DNA of 60,793 bases from NCBI GenBank assembly GCA_902778455.1, contig CACYXR010000017.1:1-60793 (forward strand), written 5' to 3'. Made by a program: the position numbers and the translations under genes. Of the stretch, positions 7,344 to 15,876 are shown piece after piece; position 1 is the first letter of the stretch, and every line of letters starts with the position of its first letter. The stretch comes from an uncultured Selenomonadaceae bacterium (GTDB lineage: Bacteria; Bacillota; Negativicutes; Selenomonadales; Selenomonadaceae). A model generated the notes under the pieces. That model did not search any database and was not told the DNA's origin. It saw only the letters and a program-made list of their open reading frames with translations.

Positions 7344-7910
7344 TTATTCTTCCTCCTGCTCCCCATCCGTCGGCTCGCCTATCGGCAGCGAAAGCTGCTC
7401 CATGTCCGGCTCCGGCAGGTTTGGCAAATCCTTCAGATCTTTCAGCCCGAAAGCGCGCAGGAATGTCTCCGTCGTCCCGTACTGGATCGGACGCCCGATC
7501 ACTTTCTTGCGCCCGACCTCCGTCACCAGCTCTCTTGCCACCAGCTGCGCCAATACGCGTTCCGCGTGTTGTACTCCGCGAATCTGCTCGATTTCCAGCT
7601 TCGTCACCGGCTGCTTGAACGCGATAATCGACAGCGTCTCCATCGCCGCCCGCGAAAGTTTTCGGTTGATCTCCTGCGAGAGACGTTCCACATACGGAAA
7701 CAATTCAGGCCTTGTGACAAGCTGCCAGCCTCCGGCAGTTTCCTTCAGCATCAGTCCGCTGCCCCGCGCCGAAAGTTCTTCTTCCAGCGACGCAAGCAGC
7801 CCCCGAAGCGTCTCCGCGTCCGTCTCCAATATTTCCAGAAGCTGCGCTTCCGTCAGCGGATCTCCGCCCGCAAACAGCACCGCCTCCAAGGCTCCCTTCA
7901 AATCCGCCAA
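7344..7910 (-). CDS. scpB: segregation and condensation protein B
   Basis: 188 residues. ScpB is the winged-helix kite subunit that binds the ScpA linker in the SMC-ScpAB condensin and acts on the nucleoid. The sequence shows the two tandem winged-helix domains: LKGALEAVLFAGGDPLTEAQ at the start, then AMETLSIIAFKQPVTKLEIEQIRG and the closing VIGRPIQYGTTETFLRAFGLK. TTG 7910 is taken as start because it gives the usual N-terminus and lies 4 bases after the scpA stop, with GAGGGTTGAGG just ahead; frames further upstream overlap scpA. The acidic tail (TDGEQEEE) is unremarkable. Confidence 0.93.
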   Translation of the reverse strand: MADLKGALEAVLFAGGDPLTEAQLLEILETDAETLRGLLASLEEELSARGSGLMLKETAGGWQLVTRPELFPYVERLSQEINRKLSRAAMETLSIIAFKQPVTKLEIEQIRGVQHAERVLAQLVARELVTEVGRKKVIGRPIQYGTTETFLRAFGLKDLKDLPNLPEPDMEQLSLPIGEPTDGEQEEE

Positions 7911-7914
7911 TACC

Positions 7915-8691
7915 TCAACCCTCTTTTTCGGAAGCGCTAAACAATTTTGTTGCCGCTTCCTTTTCGCGCAGTTCCACCCAAATCGGGCCGAAAAGCGTCG
8001 GCTGCCGCACAACGATTATCCTGCGTCGGATCAATTCGAGCAGCGCCAGGAATGTCGCCACCAATTCGTCCCGCATCCCCGTCAGGAATAAATTCTCGAA
8101 GGCTGCCGCGCCGTTCTCCGACGCCAAAAGCCGTTCGACAATCATCTGCATCTGATCCTCGACCCGATATTCCTCATGGGCTACGATGGCCTCGGGAATC
8201 GTCAATTCGCGCTTGACCGCCAGCACCGTGCGGAACGCTTCCCAAAGATCATTGACCGAAAGCCCCTGCGGCGGCGCGAGGCGCACCGGCAGTTCCGCCG
8301 GCGCGCGCCCGACAAAGCGGCTTTCTTCCTCGGCGCGCTCCGCCATCTCCAGACTGACCTTTTTGTACCGTTGGTACTCGACAATACGCCTTACCAGTTC
8401 GTCGCGGGGATCGATTTCCTCTTCCTCATCCGTTTCCTTCGGCGCTTTCGGCAGCATCATGCGCGACTTGATCAAAAGCAGCGTCGCCGCCATCACGAGG
8501 AATTCGCTGGCCACCTCGATATCGAAGCGCCGCATTTCCGCCAGATACTCCATATACTGCTCGGTCAGCGCCGCAATCGGGATATCGTAGATGTCGATCT
8601 TGTTGACCTGTATCAAATGGAGCAAAAGCTCCATCGGCCCTTCGAAGGCCGCAAGCCGCACCCGATACTTGCCCTCCGTCGATTCAGGCAA
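7915..8691 (-). CDS. scpA: segregation and condensation protein A
   Basis: 258 residues. ScpA is the kleisin that bridges the SMC heads. The hallmark N-terminus VRLAAFEGPMELLLHLIQ is followed by KIDIYDIPIAALTEQYMEYL and LVMAATLLLIKSRMMLP, an acidic linker (KETDEEEEIDPRDE), and a C-terminal winged helix (FLALLELIRRRIIVVRQPTLFGPIWV). The start is TTG 8691, inside the trpS stop region with an 8-base overlap, which implies translational coupling; no later start keeps the conserved N-terminus. The order trpS-scpA-scpB is seen in related Firmicutes. Confidence 0.95.
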   Translation of the reverse strand: MPESTEGKYRVRLAAFEGPMELLLHLIQVNKIDIYDIPIAALTEQYMEYLAEMRRFDIEVASEFLVMAATLLLIKSRMMLPKAPKETDEEEEIDPRDELVRRIVEYQRYKKVSLEMAERAEEESRFVGRAPAELPVRLAPPQGLSVNDLWEAFRTVLAVKRELTIPEAIVAHEEYRVEDQMQMIVERLLASENGAAAFENLFLTGMRDELVATFLALLELIRRRIIVVRQPTLFGPIWVELREKEAATKLFSASEKEG

Positions 8692-9676
8692 GGTGCATGA
8701 CCTCGCGCACCTCTTCCATCGTCTTTTCCGCGATCACGCGGGCTTTTTTCGCGCCCTCGTCGAGAATCTCGCGAATCTTTTCCGGCTTGTCCTGATATTC
8801 CTGACGGCGGACATGCATATCGGCCATCGCGTCCACCATCTTCTCCGCCAGCCGCTTCTTGCAGGCCACGCAGCCGATGCAGCCCTCGCGGCAGTCCTTC
8901 TCGATCTGCTCTACCTCGTCGGCGTTGAACAGCTTCTGGAACTTGAACGCCACGCAGACCTCGGGATGGCCTTTGTCCGTCTTCTTGATCCGCGCCGGGT
9001 CGGTCACGATCATGCGCACGCGCTCCCGAAGCTCGTCTGGACTTGCCGCGAACGGGATCGTGTTGCCGTAGGACTTCGACATCTTGCGCCCGTCGATGCC
9101 CGGCAAGACCGCAGCCCGACTCATCAGTCCCTGCGGCTCGACAAAGACTTCCTTGCCATACATCAGGTTGAACCTGCGGACAATTTCCCGCGCCAGCTCC
9201 AGATGCGGATTCTGGTCCTCGCCTACCGGCACCCAGCCCGCTTTGTAAAGCACGATATCCGCCGTCATCAGCTCCGGATAGCCGAGGAAACCGTAAGTAT
9301 TTATATCCTTGCCCTGGTCGCCGAGATTCTGTAATTTGTCCTTGTAGGTCGGAACGCGCTCCAGCCACGACAGCGGCGTCATCATCGAAAGCAGCAGGTG
9401 AAGCTCCGCGTGCTGCTTGACCTGCGACTGCACGAAAATGATATTCTTCTCCGGGTCAAGCCCCGCAGACAGCCAATCGAGCATCATGTCGTGGATGAAC
9501 CCCGGCAGTTTGCTCGTGTCCGCATACGCGCTGGTCAGCGCGTGCAGATCGGCAATCGCGAAAATGCAGTCATACTCGTCCTGCAGTTTTACCCAGTTCT
9601 CCAAAGCGCCCATATAATTGCCGAGGTGAAACTTCCCCGACGGCTGCATCGCGCTGAAAATACGTCCCTTGCTCAT
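8684..9676 (-). CDS. trpS: tryptophanyl-tRNA synthetase
   Basis: 330 residues, class Ic synthetase that charges tRNA-Trp. The HIGH-like motif is HLGN (residues 17-20, in PSGKFHLGNY) and KMSKS is at 198-202. The C-terminal anticodon domain carries Cys241, Cys262, Cys269 and Cys272, a C-x20-C-x6-C-x2-C array (with Cys266 extra) that resembles the [4Fe-4S] site of Thermotoga maritima TrpRS (C-x22-C-x6-C-x2-C). Cluster binding is inference. ATG 9676 has AGGGG upstream, and a consensus promoter lies at 9748-9776. It heads the scpAB operon. Confidence 0.96.
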   Translation of the reverse strand: MSKGRIFSAMQPSGKFHLGNYMGALENWVKLQDEYDCIFAIADLHALTSAYADTSKLPGFIHDMMLDWLSAGLDPEKNIIFVQSQVKQHAELHLLLSMMTPLSWLERVPTYKDKLQNLGDQGKDINTYGFLGYPELMTADIVLYKAGWVPVGEDQNPHLELAREIVRRFNLMYGKEVFVEPQGLMSRAAVLPGIDGRKMSKSYGNTIPFAASPDELRERVRMIVTDPARIKKTDKGHPEVCVAFKFQKLFNADEVEQIEKDCREGCIGCVACKKRLAEKMVDAMADMHVRRQEYQDKPEKIREILDEGAKKARVIAEKTMEEVREVMHLA

Positions 9677-9747
9677 AACTTACAAAGCCCCTTTTTGTTC
9701 AAGATTCCCGCCAAAAAAGCGGTCATAAATGTTAGACACATAATAAA

Positions 9748-9776
9748 ATGATAAAACGAAACCGCGGGTTTGTCAA
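9748..9776 (-). promoter_or_regulatory. sigma-A promoter of trpS-scpAB
   Basis: On the minus strand, TTGACA (9771-9776), a 17-base spacer and TATCAT (9748-9753) lie about 70 bases upstream of the trpS ATG. The -35 box is a perfect consensus. Confidence 0.8.
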
Positions 9777-9850
9777 TTTGAGAAACACGGCAGGAAACTC
9801 GGATTTTTTCGCGAATAATAAAGGCAAATATAAGCGAGGTGGTTTCTGAC

Positions 9851-10501
9851 ATGAGGATACAAGATCATTATAATGTCTATTTCAAAGATTCCTGCATCGC
9901 GGCCTACTATATTTTCGATAACGGCTCGACCAGCTATTCCACATCGGATTTTTCGTTCATCGGCCTTGAGAACGAGGACATTCCAAAAAAGTTCAAATCC
10001 AGTGTCGAGAAAAAAGGGCCGATCCCGTTCATGGCAAAACTCATATCGAATCAGAACCGCGTGCCTGATATGAAACGCCCTGTCTACAAAAGCGGAGACT
10101 TCACCGTGAAGCGAGTGCCGCAAGAAACGGGCGAAAAATTCCTGATTTACAAGAGGAGCGCCGAGAAAGGCGAGGAAGGCTATTCCGAAAAAGACCACTC
10201 CGCGCCGCACTACGAGGGACCGAAAACGCCGGAGGGAATGAAGGAATGGGCTTCATGGTATTGCTTCAACAAGATGGACGACGGCATTTACGAGGCCGAG
10301 CTCGACGAAGCGTGGTGGTGGGGCGGCGGCCACAACGACGGCGGAACCATCCATACCGAAATCCCGGAGGAATGGTTTGCACTGCCTTACGACGAATTCC
10401 TCGAAAACGTCGTAAGGCTTGCCGCCGCCGCGCATTACGGCTTCACACCGGAGGAACTGAAAAAGAAAAAGGGACTTAAAAAATTTTTCGGATTCCAATG
10501 A
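9851..10501 (+). CDS. conserved protein of unknown function
   Basis: 216 residues, not recognised. ATG 9851 is preferred over in-frame GTG 9839 because GAGGTGG (9836-9842) sits 8 bases ahead of it. There is no signal peptide or membrane segment. Notable stretches are the aromatic core ASWYCFNKMDDGIYEAELDE, a Trp/Gly-rich AWWWGGGHNDGGTIHTEIPEEW, and a basic C-terminal end (ELKKKKGLKKFFGFQ). The WWWGGGHNDG segment looks like a conserved loop, perhaps ligand-binding. It is monocistronic, divergent from trpS, and precedes the chemoreceptor gene by 140 bases. Confidence 0.7.
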   Translation: MRIQDHYNVYFKDSCIAAYYIFDNGSTSYSTSDFSFIGLENEDIPKKFKSSVEKKGPIPFMAKLISNQNRVPDMKRPVYKSGDFTVKRVPQETGEKFLIYKRSAEKGEEGYSEKDHSAPHYEGPKTPEGMKEWASWYCFNKMDDGIYEAELDEAWWWGGGHNDGGTIHTEIPEEWFALPYDEFLENVVRLAAAAHYGFTPEELKKKKGLKKFFGFQ

Positions 10502-10593
10502 CACGCAGGCCAAACATAAAGTATTGCATCGGAAGAATATGATTGAATAAAGTTCCTGTCGTTTCATCATTCGCCAAAAGGTATTTCCTGTAG

Positions 10594-10610
10594 TATAATT
10601 CCTATATAAT
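10594..10610 (+). promoter_or_regulatory. two tandem -10 boxes upstream of the chemoreceptor
   Basis: TATAAT occurs at 10594-10599 and again at 10605-10610, 32-43 bases before the ATG. At 17 bases from the first lies only TCGCCA, so the -35 is weak. It does not look like a flagellar sigma-28 promoter. Confidence 0.45.
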
Positions 10611-10641
10611 CTCTTCCATAATTTTTTGAGGAGTTGGTGAT

Positions 10642-12612
10642 ATGAAGATCAAGCAAAAATTTTTCCTGCTGGCTGGTATTATCGGCGCAGTGATGATTAT
10701 TGTCTCCGTTATCGGCTACAATACGGCTGCGAATTCCGTGGAGGAAGCGGCACAGAAGGAGCTTCTGGCGAATATCGTATCAAAATCCGACGAGGCCGAG
10801 TCATGGCTTTCATCAAAGGCACAGTACGCGATATCCATGGCAGCGACCTTCTCCCAGATTACCGACGACGCAACCGTGAAGCGCCCCGAGCTGTTGACCG
10901 GCATTTTGGCCGATAAGGAATTCCAGGACGCTTATCACGTCCGCGAGGACGGCTGGGCGTGGGCGCTGGTCGCAGGTGATTTGAACGGCAAGCGGGAATG
11001 GCGTGAACGGCCGTGGTACATTGAAATAAAAAAGACCGGCAAATTCGAGTATACCGATCCGTATGTGGACGCCATGACAGGCAAGCTCGTCGTTTCCGCG
11101 ACGATGCCGTATTCCCGCAAGAACGGCGTCGGCGGCGGGCTGTGCCTCGACATCCGCATGGACGCGATTCAGGATCATGTCGGCCTGATCAAGTTTGAAG
11201 GCGAGGGCATCGGATATATCCTGAACCCCAAGACGGATATGATCAATGTGTCCGCCGACGCGGAGCAGAATCTCAAAAAAATCTCCGAAAGCCCGCTCTT
11301 CCGCGATCACATCACCGAGATGGTGCAGAAGAAAACCGGGATTTTTACGGGGAATGTCAACGGCACGGAGCGTCTTGTCGCTTATCATACCATGGCGCTT
11401 ACAGGCTGGATTACCGCCATTGAGCTGCCGATGCTCCAGTCCTTCGGCAACTTGGCCAAGCTTCGGTATATCTATATCGGGCTTACGGTCGTCGGCATTC
11501 TTCTTCTCTCCGGTTCCCTCTTCTTTTTCGCCAACGGTGTTGTCAGCCGCCTCGCTCTTTTGAACCGAGGATTGCATGAAATCGCGGAAGGCAATCTCCG
11601 AATCGAACCGCTGTCAGCCAATTCCACCGACGAATTCGGCGAAATGGCGACCGAGTTCAATCGTATGAGGGAGAATGTCTATAAGTTGATTGTCAAGATG
11701 AAAAACAGCTCGGAGCAGGTTTCTGCGTCCAGCGAGGAGCTTGCGTCAAGCTCCCGCCAGGCAGCGGAGAACGCGGCGCATGTGACGCAGACGGTCGACG
11801 TGGTCGCCGACGGCATGGAGAAGCAGCTTGAGAGCGTCAACGTCACAAAGCAAAACATCGACGCGGCATTCACCGACATCGAGGCCATGGCAAAGAAAAC
11901 GGACGACGTCGCCGAAAGCGCGAGGCAGATGTCCGACGCCGCGGAATCCGGTTCGAGCCTGATGCACGAAGCAATTACGAAAATGAGCGGCATTGAGAGC
12001 AGCGTCTCGACTTCGGCGGACGTCGTGAGGAAGCTCGGCGCCAATTCGCAGCAGATCGGACAAATTGTGGAAACGATTTCCCAGATTTCGCAGCAGACAA
12101 ACCTTCTCGCTTTGAACGCAGCGATTGAGGCTGCACGTGCCGGAGAGGCCGGACGCGGATTCTCGGTTGTCGCGGACGAAGTGCGGAAGCTGGCCGAGCA
12201 GTCCGCGGGAGCGGCGGAAAACATTTCCCTGCTGATCGGGGAAGTACAAAAGGATACGGATGCGGCGGTCGCTTCGATGGAGGGCGGCACTGGAGAGGTA
12301 TCCAACGGCCTCGCCTCCATTCGCGCCGTTGCGGAACAGTTCGACGAAATCAACCGACGCGTAACGTCGGTCAATAACGAGATAGCAGGAATCAAGCAGT
12401 CGGCGCAAACGATTGACAGCGGCATGAAAAACATTGTTATGGCAATTGACACGATTGACGCGGTAAGCCGTGAGGCATCCAAAAACACGCAGGTCATTTC
12501 GACAGCGGCAAAGGAGCAGTCGGCTTCGTCGGAGAAAATCGCGTCGGCAAGCAATTCGCTTTCCACTCTCGCGGTCGAACTCAAAAACGCGACGACATCC
12601 TTCAAGATTTGA
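10642..12612 (+). CDS. methyl-accepting chemotaxis protein with dCache sensor
   Basis: 656 residues from ATG 10642 with GAGGAG 8-13 bases ahead. Transmembrane helix 1 spans about 7-28; a periplasmic double-Cache domain follows (about 35-270), with [14 protein letters not shown] and [19 protein letters not shown] as in dCache_1; helix 2 is about 274-297; a HAMP linker follows; then the signalling hairpin with the tip [20 protein letters not shown] and [20 protein letters not shown]. The RxRPWY segment and later Asp resemble the amino-acid-binding dCache pocket, so an amino acid ligand is possible (inference). There is no C-terminal CheR-binding pentapeptide. It signals to CheA/CheW, which are not in the window. 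Confidence 0.95.
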   Translation: MKIKQKFFLLAGIIGAVMIIVSVIGYNTAANSVEEAAQKELLANIVSKSDEAESWLSSKAQYAISMAATFSQITDDATVKRPELLTGILADKEFQDAYHVREDGWAWALVAGDLNGKREWRERPWYIEIKKTGKFEYTDPYVDAMTGKLVVSATMPYSRKNGVGGGLCLDIRMDAIQDHVGLIKFEGEGIGYILNPKTDMINVSADAEQNLKKISESPLFRDHITEMVQKKTGIFTGNVNGTERLVAYHTMALTGWITAIELPMLQSFGNLAKLRYIYIGLTVVGILLLSGSLFFFANGVVSRLALLNRGLHEIAEGNLRIEPLSANSTDEFGEMATEFNRMRENVYKLIVKMKNSSEQVSASSEELASSSRQAAENAAHVTQTVDVVADGMEKQLESVNVTKQNIDAAFTDIEAMAKKTDDVAESARQMSDAAESGSSLMHEAITKMSGIESSVSTSADVVRKLGANSQQIGQIVETISQISQQTNLLALNAAIEAARAGEAGRGFSVVADEVRKLAEQSAGAAENISLLIGEVQKDTDAAVASMEGGTGEVSNGLASIRAVAEQFDEINRRVTSVNNEIAGIKQSAQTIDSGMKNIVMAIDTIDAVSREASKNTQVISTAAKEQSASSEKIASASNSLSTLAVELKNATTSFKI

Positions 12613-12663
12613 GAACTTATTTCCCTTTGGAAGCATGGTATTGCGAAAATATCGTAAAATGCA

Positions 12664-12692
12664 TTGTGAAACATTATAAGTCATAGTATAGT
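12664..12692 (+). promoter_or_regulatory. sigma-A promoter of the CBS gene
   Basis: TTGTGA (12664-12669), a 17-base spacer and TATAGT (12687-12692), 33 bases before the ATG at 12725. Confidence 0.65.
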
Positions 12693-12724
12693 ATTAATAT
12701 AGATCCAAACTGGAGGTAATGAAC

Positions 12725-13186
12725 ATGCTGGCAAAAGAAGTAATGCAAAGGCAAGTGATTTCAGTCCCGATAGACACTCCCATCAAAGAACTCGCCGCGC
12801 TTATGCTTAAGCACAACATTTCGGGCATTCCCGTGGTCAACGACGTCGGTACCGTGCTCGGCGTGGTCAGCGAATTTGACCTGATGCGGAAGGAAATTCA
12901 GCCGAACGAGCCGAATCTCTGGCAAATCTGCATCTGGGGCATTAGCGGCAATGACATGCTGGAAGAGCACGAAGACGCTTTAAGGAAGTGCATGGCAAAC
13001 ACGGCAGGGGATATCATGACTTCTCCCGCAATCACGGTCGAAGAGACGGACGATCTCGAAAACGTCGGAAATCTCATGTTCAGCAAAAAGATCAAGCGCG
13101 TATTCGTCACAAGGAACGGCAAACTCGTCGGCGTCATCAGCCGCTCGGCGTTCACGAAGCTGCTCCTTGACGGAAAGAACATATAA
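12725..13186 (+). CDS. CBS domain-pair protein
   Basis: 153 residues made of two CBS motifs. The first is EVMQRQVISVPIDTPIKELA...HNISGIPVVND.GTVLGVVSEFDL; the second is DIMTSPAITVEETDDLENVG...KKIKRVFVTRNGKLVGVISRS. CBS pairs bind adenosine nucleotides (AMP, ATP, SAM, c-di-AMP) and act as energy or signal sensors. ATG 12725 is chosen over ATG 12719 because GGAGG (12712-12716) lies 8 bases from the former and only 2 from the latter. It stands alone with its own promoter, so its partner is unknown. Confidence 0.9.
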   Translation: MLAKEVMQRQVISVPIDTPIKELAALMLKHNISGIPVVNDVGTVLGVVSEFDLMRKEIQPNEPNLWQICIWGISGNDMLEEHEDALRKCMANTAGDIMTSPAITVEETDDLENVGNLMFSKKIKRVFVTRNGKLVGVISRSAFTKLLLDGKNI

Positions 13187-13211
13187 GACAAAACGCAAAC
13201 CAGCTGCACGA

Positions 13212-13239
13212 TTGACAGCGGTACAGCATGCAATAATAA
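13212..13239 (+). promoter_or_regulatory. sigma-A promoter of the nitroreductase gene
   Basis: A perfect TTGACA (13212-13217), a 16-base spacer and TAATAA (13234-13239), about 58 bases upstream of ATG 13298. Confidence 0.6.
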
Positions 13240-13297
13240 ATGGATGTAATATCTTGCAAGTCGTTTTAGAAAGCTAATCAAGAAGGAGGACAAAGCA

Positions 13298-13810
13298 ATG
13301 GATTTCCTTGAACTCGCCAAGGCACGGTATTCGTGCAAGAAATTTTCGGACAAGCCTGTGGAAAAGGAAAAGCTGGAACAAATTTTAGAAGCGGGACGGC
13401 TGGCTCCCACCGCAAAGAACAATCAGCCGCAGCATATCTACGTTCTTACATCGAAGGAGTCGCTGGCGCTGACGGACAAAATCACGCCATGCCGCTACGG
13501 CGCGCCTGTCGTGCTCGCGGTCGCCCATGACGCGGACAACGTGTTCGAGTATCCCGGCGGTAAATACAACTCCGGCGCGGAGGATGCGGCGATTGTCGCA
13601 ACCCATATCGTGCTGGCGGCCAAAGCGGCCGGCCTCGACACCTGCTGGCTCAACTTCTTTGACCCGGACAAAGCCAAGGAACTGCTTGCACTTCCGCAAA
13701 ACGAGGAACTGACAATCCTGATCGACGTCGGCTATCCCGACGCGGCGGCCAAACCTCTGCCCAATCACGACAGCCGCAAGCCGCTGTCCGAAACCGTAAC
13801 TTATCGGTAA
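13298..13810 (+). CDS. nitroreductase family protein
   Basis: 170 residues, short for the FMN-dependent nitroreductase fold, with AAGGAGGA 8 bases before ATG 13298. The N-terminus FLELAKARYSCKKFSDKPVE gives the RYSxRxF flavin-phosphate motif; GRLAPTAKNNQPQHIYVL is the second conserved block; EDAAIVATHIVLAAKAAGLDTCWLNFF is the dimer helix; and a GYP motif lies near the end. These proteins reduce nitro compounds, quinones or flavins with NAD(P)H as soluble dimers. The substrate is unknown. Confidence 0.92.
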   Translation: MDFLELAKARYSCKKFSDKPVEKEKLEQILEAGRLAPTAKNNQPQHIYVLTSKESLALTDKITPCRYGAPVVLAVAHDADNVFEYPGGKYNSGAEDAAIVATHIVLAAKAAGLDTCWLNFFDPDKAKELLALPQNEELTILIDVGYPDAAAKPLPNHDSRKPLSETVTYR

Positions 13811-13812
13811 CC

Positions 13813-13999
13813 TTAAGGAACCACTGAATAAGTCCCTCCGCGAAACAGTCCACTGGACTATTTCGCTACCGGGTCTTGTTCCGCCTGTCGTCGTCAAATC
13901 CCTCTCGACGTAGCGATGCTACGCCTTCGCGGGCTTTTCCTAGACAGTCAAAAAATCCCTCGACAGATGCACGAATTGACTTAATCAGTGTTTCCTTAA
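13813..13999. mobile_element. MITE-like element with terminal inverted repeats, full copy
   Basis: The element begins AAGGAACCACTGAATAAGT (13815-13833) and ends with ACTTAATCAGTGTTTCCTT (13979-13997); the ends are inverted repeats matching at 17 of 19 bases. TTAA flanks both ends (13813-13816, 13996-13999), as a target duplication or part of the repeat. Inside are short palindromes (AGTCCACTGGACT, CGTAGCGATGCTACG). It has no credible gene and would need a transposase in trans. The right 104 bases match the inverted copy at 57443-57548 with about five differences. It lies between the nitroreductase stop and its terminator. Confidence 0.75.
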
Positions 14000-14005
14000 A
14001 GAAAA

Positions 14006-14047
14006 ACTCCCTGTACGCCGCATTCGGTATACAGGGAGTCTTTTTTT
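14006..14047. terminator. bidirectional intrinsic terminator
   Basis: ACTCCCTGTA (14006-14015) and TACAGGGAGT (14030-14039) pair perfectly over 10 bp. On plus, T7 follows (14041-14047); on minus, T5 follows. It serves the convergent nitroreductase and UPF0210 genes. Confidence 0.85.
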
Positions 14048-14065
14048 GCCCTTCAAATCATCATA

Positions 14066-15427
14066 TCAGTTTGTCAAACTCCGAAGCGGAGCCGGAATCC
14101 TTCCTCCCCGCGCGATGAACGCCTCCGAGCTGAATTGGCTCTTTACGGGCATGATTGGGCAGGAGCCGAGCAGGCCGCCGTATTCCACCGAGTCGCCTAC
14201 CTTCGCGCCCGGCACGGGAATCACGCGCACCGCCGTCGTCTTGTTGTTGATCATGCCGATGGCCGCTTCGTCCGCGATAATGCCCGAAATCGTCGACGCC
14301 GGGGTGTCGCCCGCAATCGCGATCATGTCGAGGCCCACCGAGCAGACGCAGGTCATCGCTTCGAGTTTTTCCAGCGAAAGGCTGCCGCAGTTCACCGCGT
14401 CGATCATGCCCGCGTCCTCGCTGACCGGGATGAACGCGCCGGAAAGGCCGCCGACATGGGACGAAGCCATCAGGCCGCCCTTTTTCACCGCGTCGTTCAG
14501 GAGCGCAAGCGCCGCCGTCGTTCCCGGCGCGCCGCAGCTTTCAAGCCCCATCTCTTCCAATACGTTCGCCACGCTGTCGCCGACGGCGGGCGTCGGAGCC
14601 AGAGACAGATCGATGATGCCGAAGGGTACGCCGAGCCGCCGCGACGCTTCCCGCGCCACGAGCTGGCCGACGCGGGTAATCTTGAACGCTGTGCGTTTGA
14701 CCGTCTCCGCTATTTCCGTGAAATCCGCGCCCTTCTTGTCCTCCAGCGCGTGCTTGACCACGCCGGGACCGCTGACGCCGACGGAGACCACCGTTTCCGC
14801 CTCGCTGACGCCATGGAAGGCGCCCGCCATGAACGGATTGTCGCCCGGAGCGTTGGCGAAGACCACAAGCTTCGCGCAGCCGATGGCCTGCCGGTCGCGG
14901 GTCAGCTCCGCCGTGCGCTTGATGATCTCGCCCATCTCCCGCACGCAGTCCATATTGATGCCTGCCTTCGTCGAGGCGAGATTGATCGACGAGCAGACGA
15001 GATCCGTCGAAGCCAGCGCCTGCGGAATCGATTGAATCAGTATGCGGTCGCCGTTGGTGAAGCCTTTTTCGACCAGCGCCGAAAAGCCGCCGATGAAATT
15101 CACCCCGACTTCCTTGGCCGCCTTGTCCAGCGTCTCAGCCACCGGCACATAGCTGTCCGTCTTGCACGCTTCCGCCGCGATGGCAATCGGCGTCACAGAC
15201 ACCCGTTTATGGATAATCGGGATGCCGTACTCCGCCTCGATGTCCTCGCCCGTCTTGACGAGGAATTCCGCCGCCGTTGTTATGCGGTCGTAAACATTGT
15301 CGCAAAACTGTTTGATATTCGGATGAGCGCAGCCGCGAAGCGAAATGCCCATCGTGATGGTCCGGACGTCGAGCTTGTTCTCGGTGATCATCCGGTTTGT
15401 TTCCATAATATCGTCTACGGTAATCAA
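14066..15427 (-). CDS. UPF0210 (DUF711, PFL-like) protein
   Basis: 453 residues, the usual family length. Start TTG 15427 has GGAGG 9-10 bases ahead and gives the canonical N-terminus [29 protein letters not shown]. Conserved blocks include [46 protein letters not shown] and [24 protein letters not shown] at the end. The fold is related to glycyl-radical (pyruvate formate-lyase) enzymes, but no reaction is established. It almost always follows a UPF0237 ACT protein, as here (18 bases apart), suggesting that the ACT protein controls it. Confidence 0.93.
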   Translation of the reverse strand: MITVDDIMETNRMITENKLDVRTITMGISLRGCAHPNIKQFCDNVYDRITTAAEFLVKTGEDIEAEYGIPIIHKRVSVTPIAIAAEACKTDSYVPVAETLDKAAKEVGVNFIGGFSALVEKGFTNGDRILIQSIPQALASTDLVCSSINLASTKAGINMDCVREMGEIIKRTAELTRDRQAIGCAKLVVFANAPGDNPFMAGAFHGVSEAETVVSVGVSGPGVVKHALEDKKGADFTEIAETVKRTAFKITRVGQLVAREASRRLGVPFGIIDLSLAPTPAVGDSVANVLEEMGLESCGAPGTTAALALLNDAVKKGGLMASSHVGGLSGAFIPVSEDAGMIDAVNCGSLSLEKLEAMTCVCSVGLDMIAIAGDTPASTISGIIADEAAIGMINNKTTAVRVIPVPGAKVGDSVEYGGLLGSCPIMPVKSQFSSEAFIARGGRIPAPLRSLTN

Positions 15428-15445
15428 GTACGCACGCCTCCTTTA

Positions 15446-15715
15446 TTACACAACGTGCATGACGTTGAAAATGTCCTGATGCTGCGCCTTGATCTCGACG
15501 CCGATTTCCTCACCCTTTTTCTTGAGCTGCGCCGCGAGCTCGCCGAGCTTCAACGCGTCGTCCGTGGTCTCCGCCAGCATGACCATATTGAAAAAGCCGT
15601 CCATGATATTTTGGTTGATGCTCAGGATATTCACCTTGTTCTCCGCCAAAAGATTGCTGACCGTCGCGATAATACCGACGCGATCTTTTCCGACGACCGT
15701 GACTACAATTTTCAT
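15446..15715 (-). CDS. UPF0237 ACT domain protein
   Basis: 89 residues, a single ACT domain: KIVVTVVGKDRVGIIATVSN, KVNILSINQNIMDGFFNMVM, and a helical end finishing NVMHVV. ACT domains bind amino acids or other small ligands at dimer interfaces. This family pairs with UPF0210, forming the operon here. ATG 15715 has GGAGGAG ahead, and a consensus promoter is at 15806-15834. The ligand is unknown. Confidence 0.93.
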   Translation of the reverse strand: MKIVVTVVGKDRVGIIATVSNLLAENKVNILSINQNIMDGFFNMVMLAETTDDALKLGELAAQLKKKGEEIGVEIKAQHQDIFNVMHVV

Positions 15716-15805
15716 AGCTTCTCCTCCATTTTCCCTTTGTTAAAACACTTTCGCGTTAGATGCAGTACAATAACTCCTTATATGATAGGAATATTTAACT
15801 TTTTA

Positions 15806-15834
15806 ATTATATCAAAGAGAAGAGCTGCGCGCAA
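15806..15834 (-). promoter_or_regulatory. sigma-A promoter of the UPF0237-UPF0210 operon
   Basis: TTGCGC (15829-15834), a 17-base spacer and a perfect TATAAT (15806-15811) on the minus strand. The leader before the ACT gene is about 85 bases. Confidence 0.75.
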
Positions 15835-15876
15835 TCAGTTTTCTTCTATGGAGTGACGCCGGAGAAAACGTTTCTC

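Noticed and set aside
13876..14118. Short protein-like frames (SNPSRRSDATPSR...) in the 13.9 kb repeat, also near 57.5 kb
   Set aside because: They are translations of the MITE-like repeat in both copies, with no ribosome-binding site.
14135..15856. Plus-strand open frame of 573 codons over UPF0210 and UPF0237
   Set aside because: Arg/His-rich shadow of two well-recognised minus-strand genes; it also crosses their promoter.
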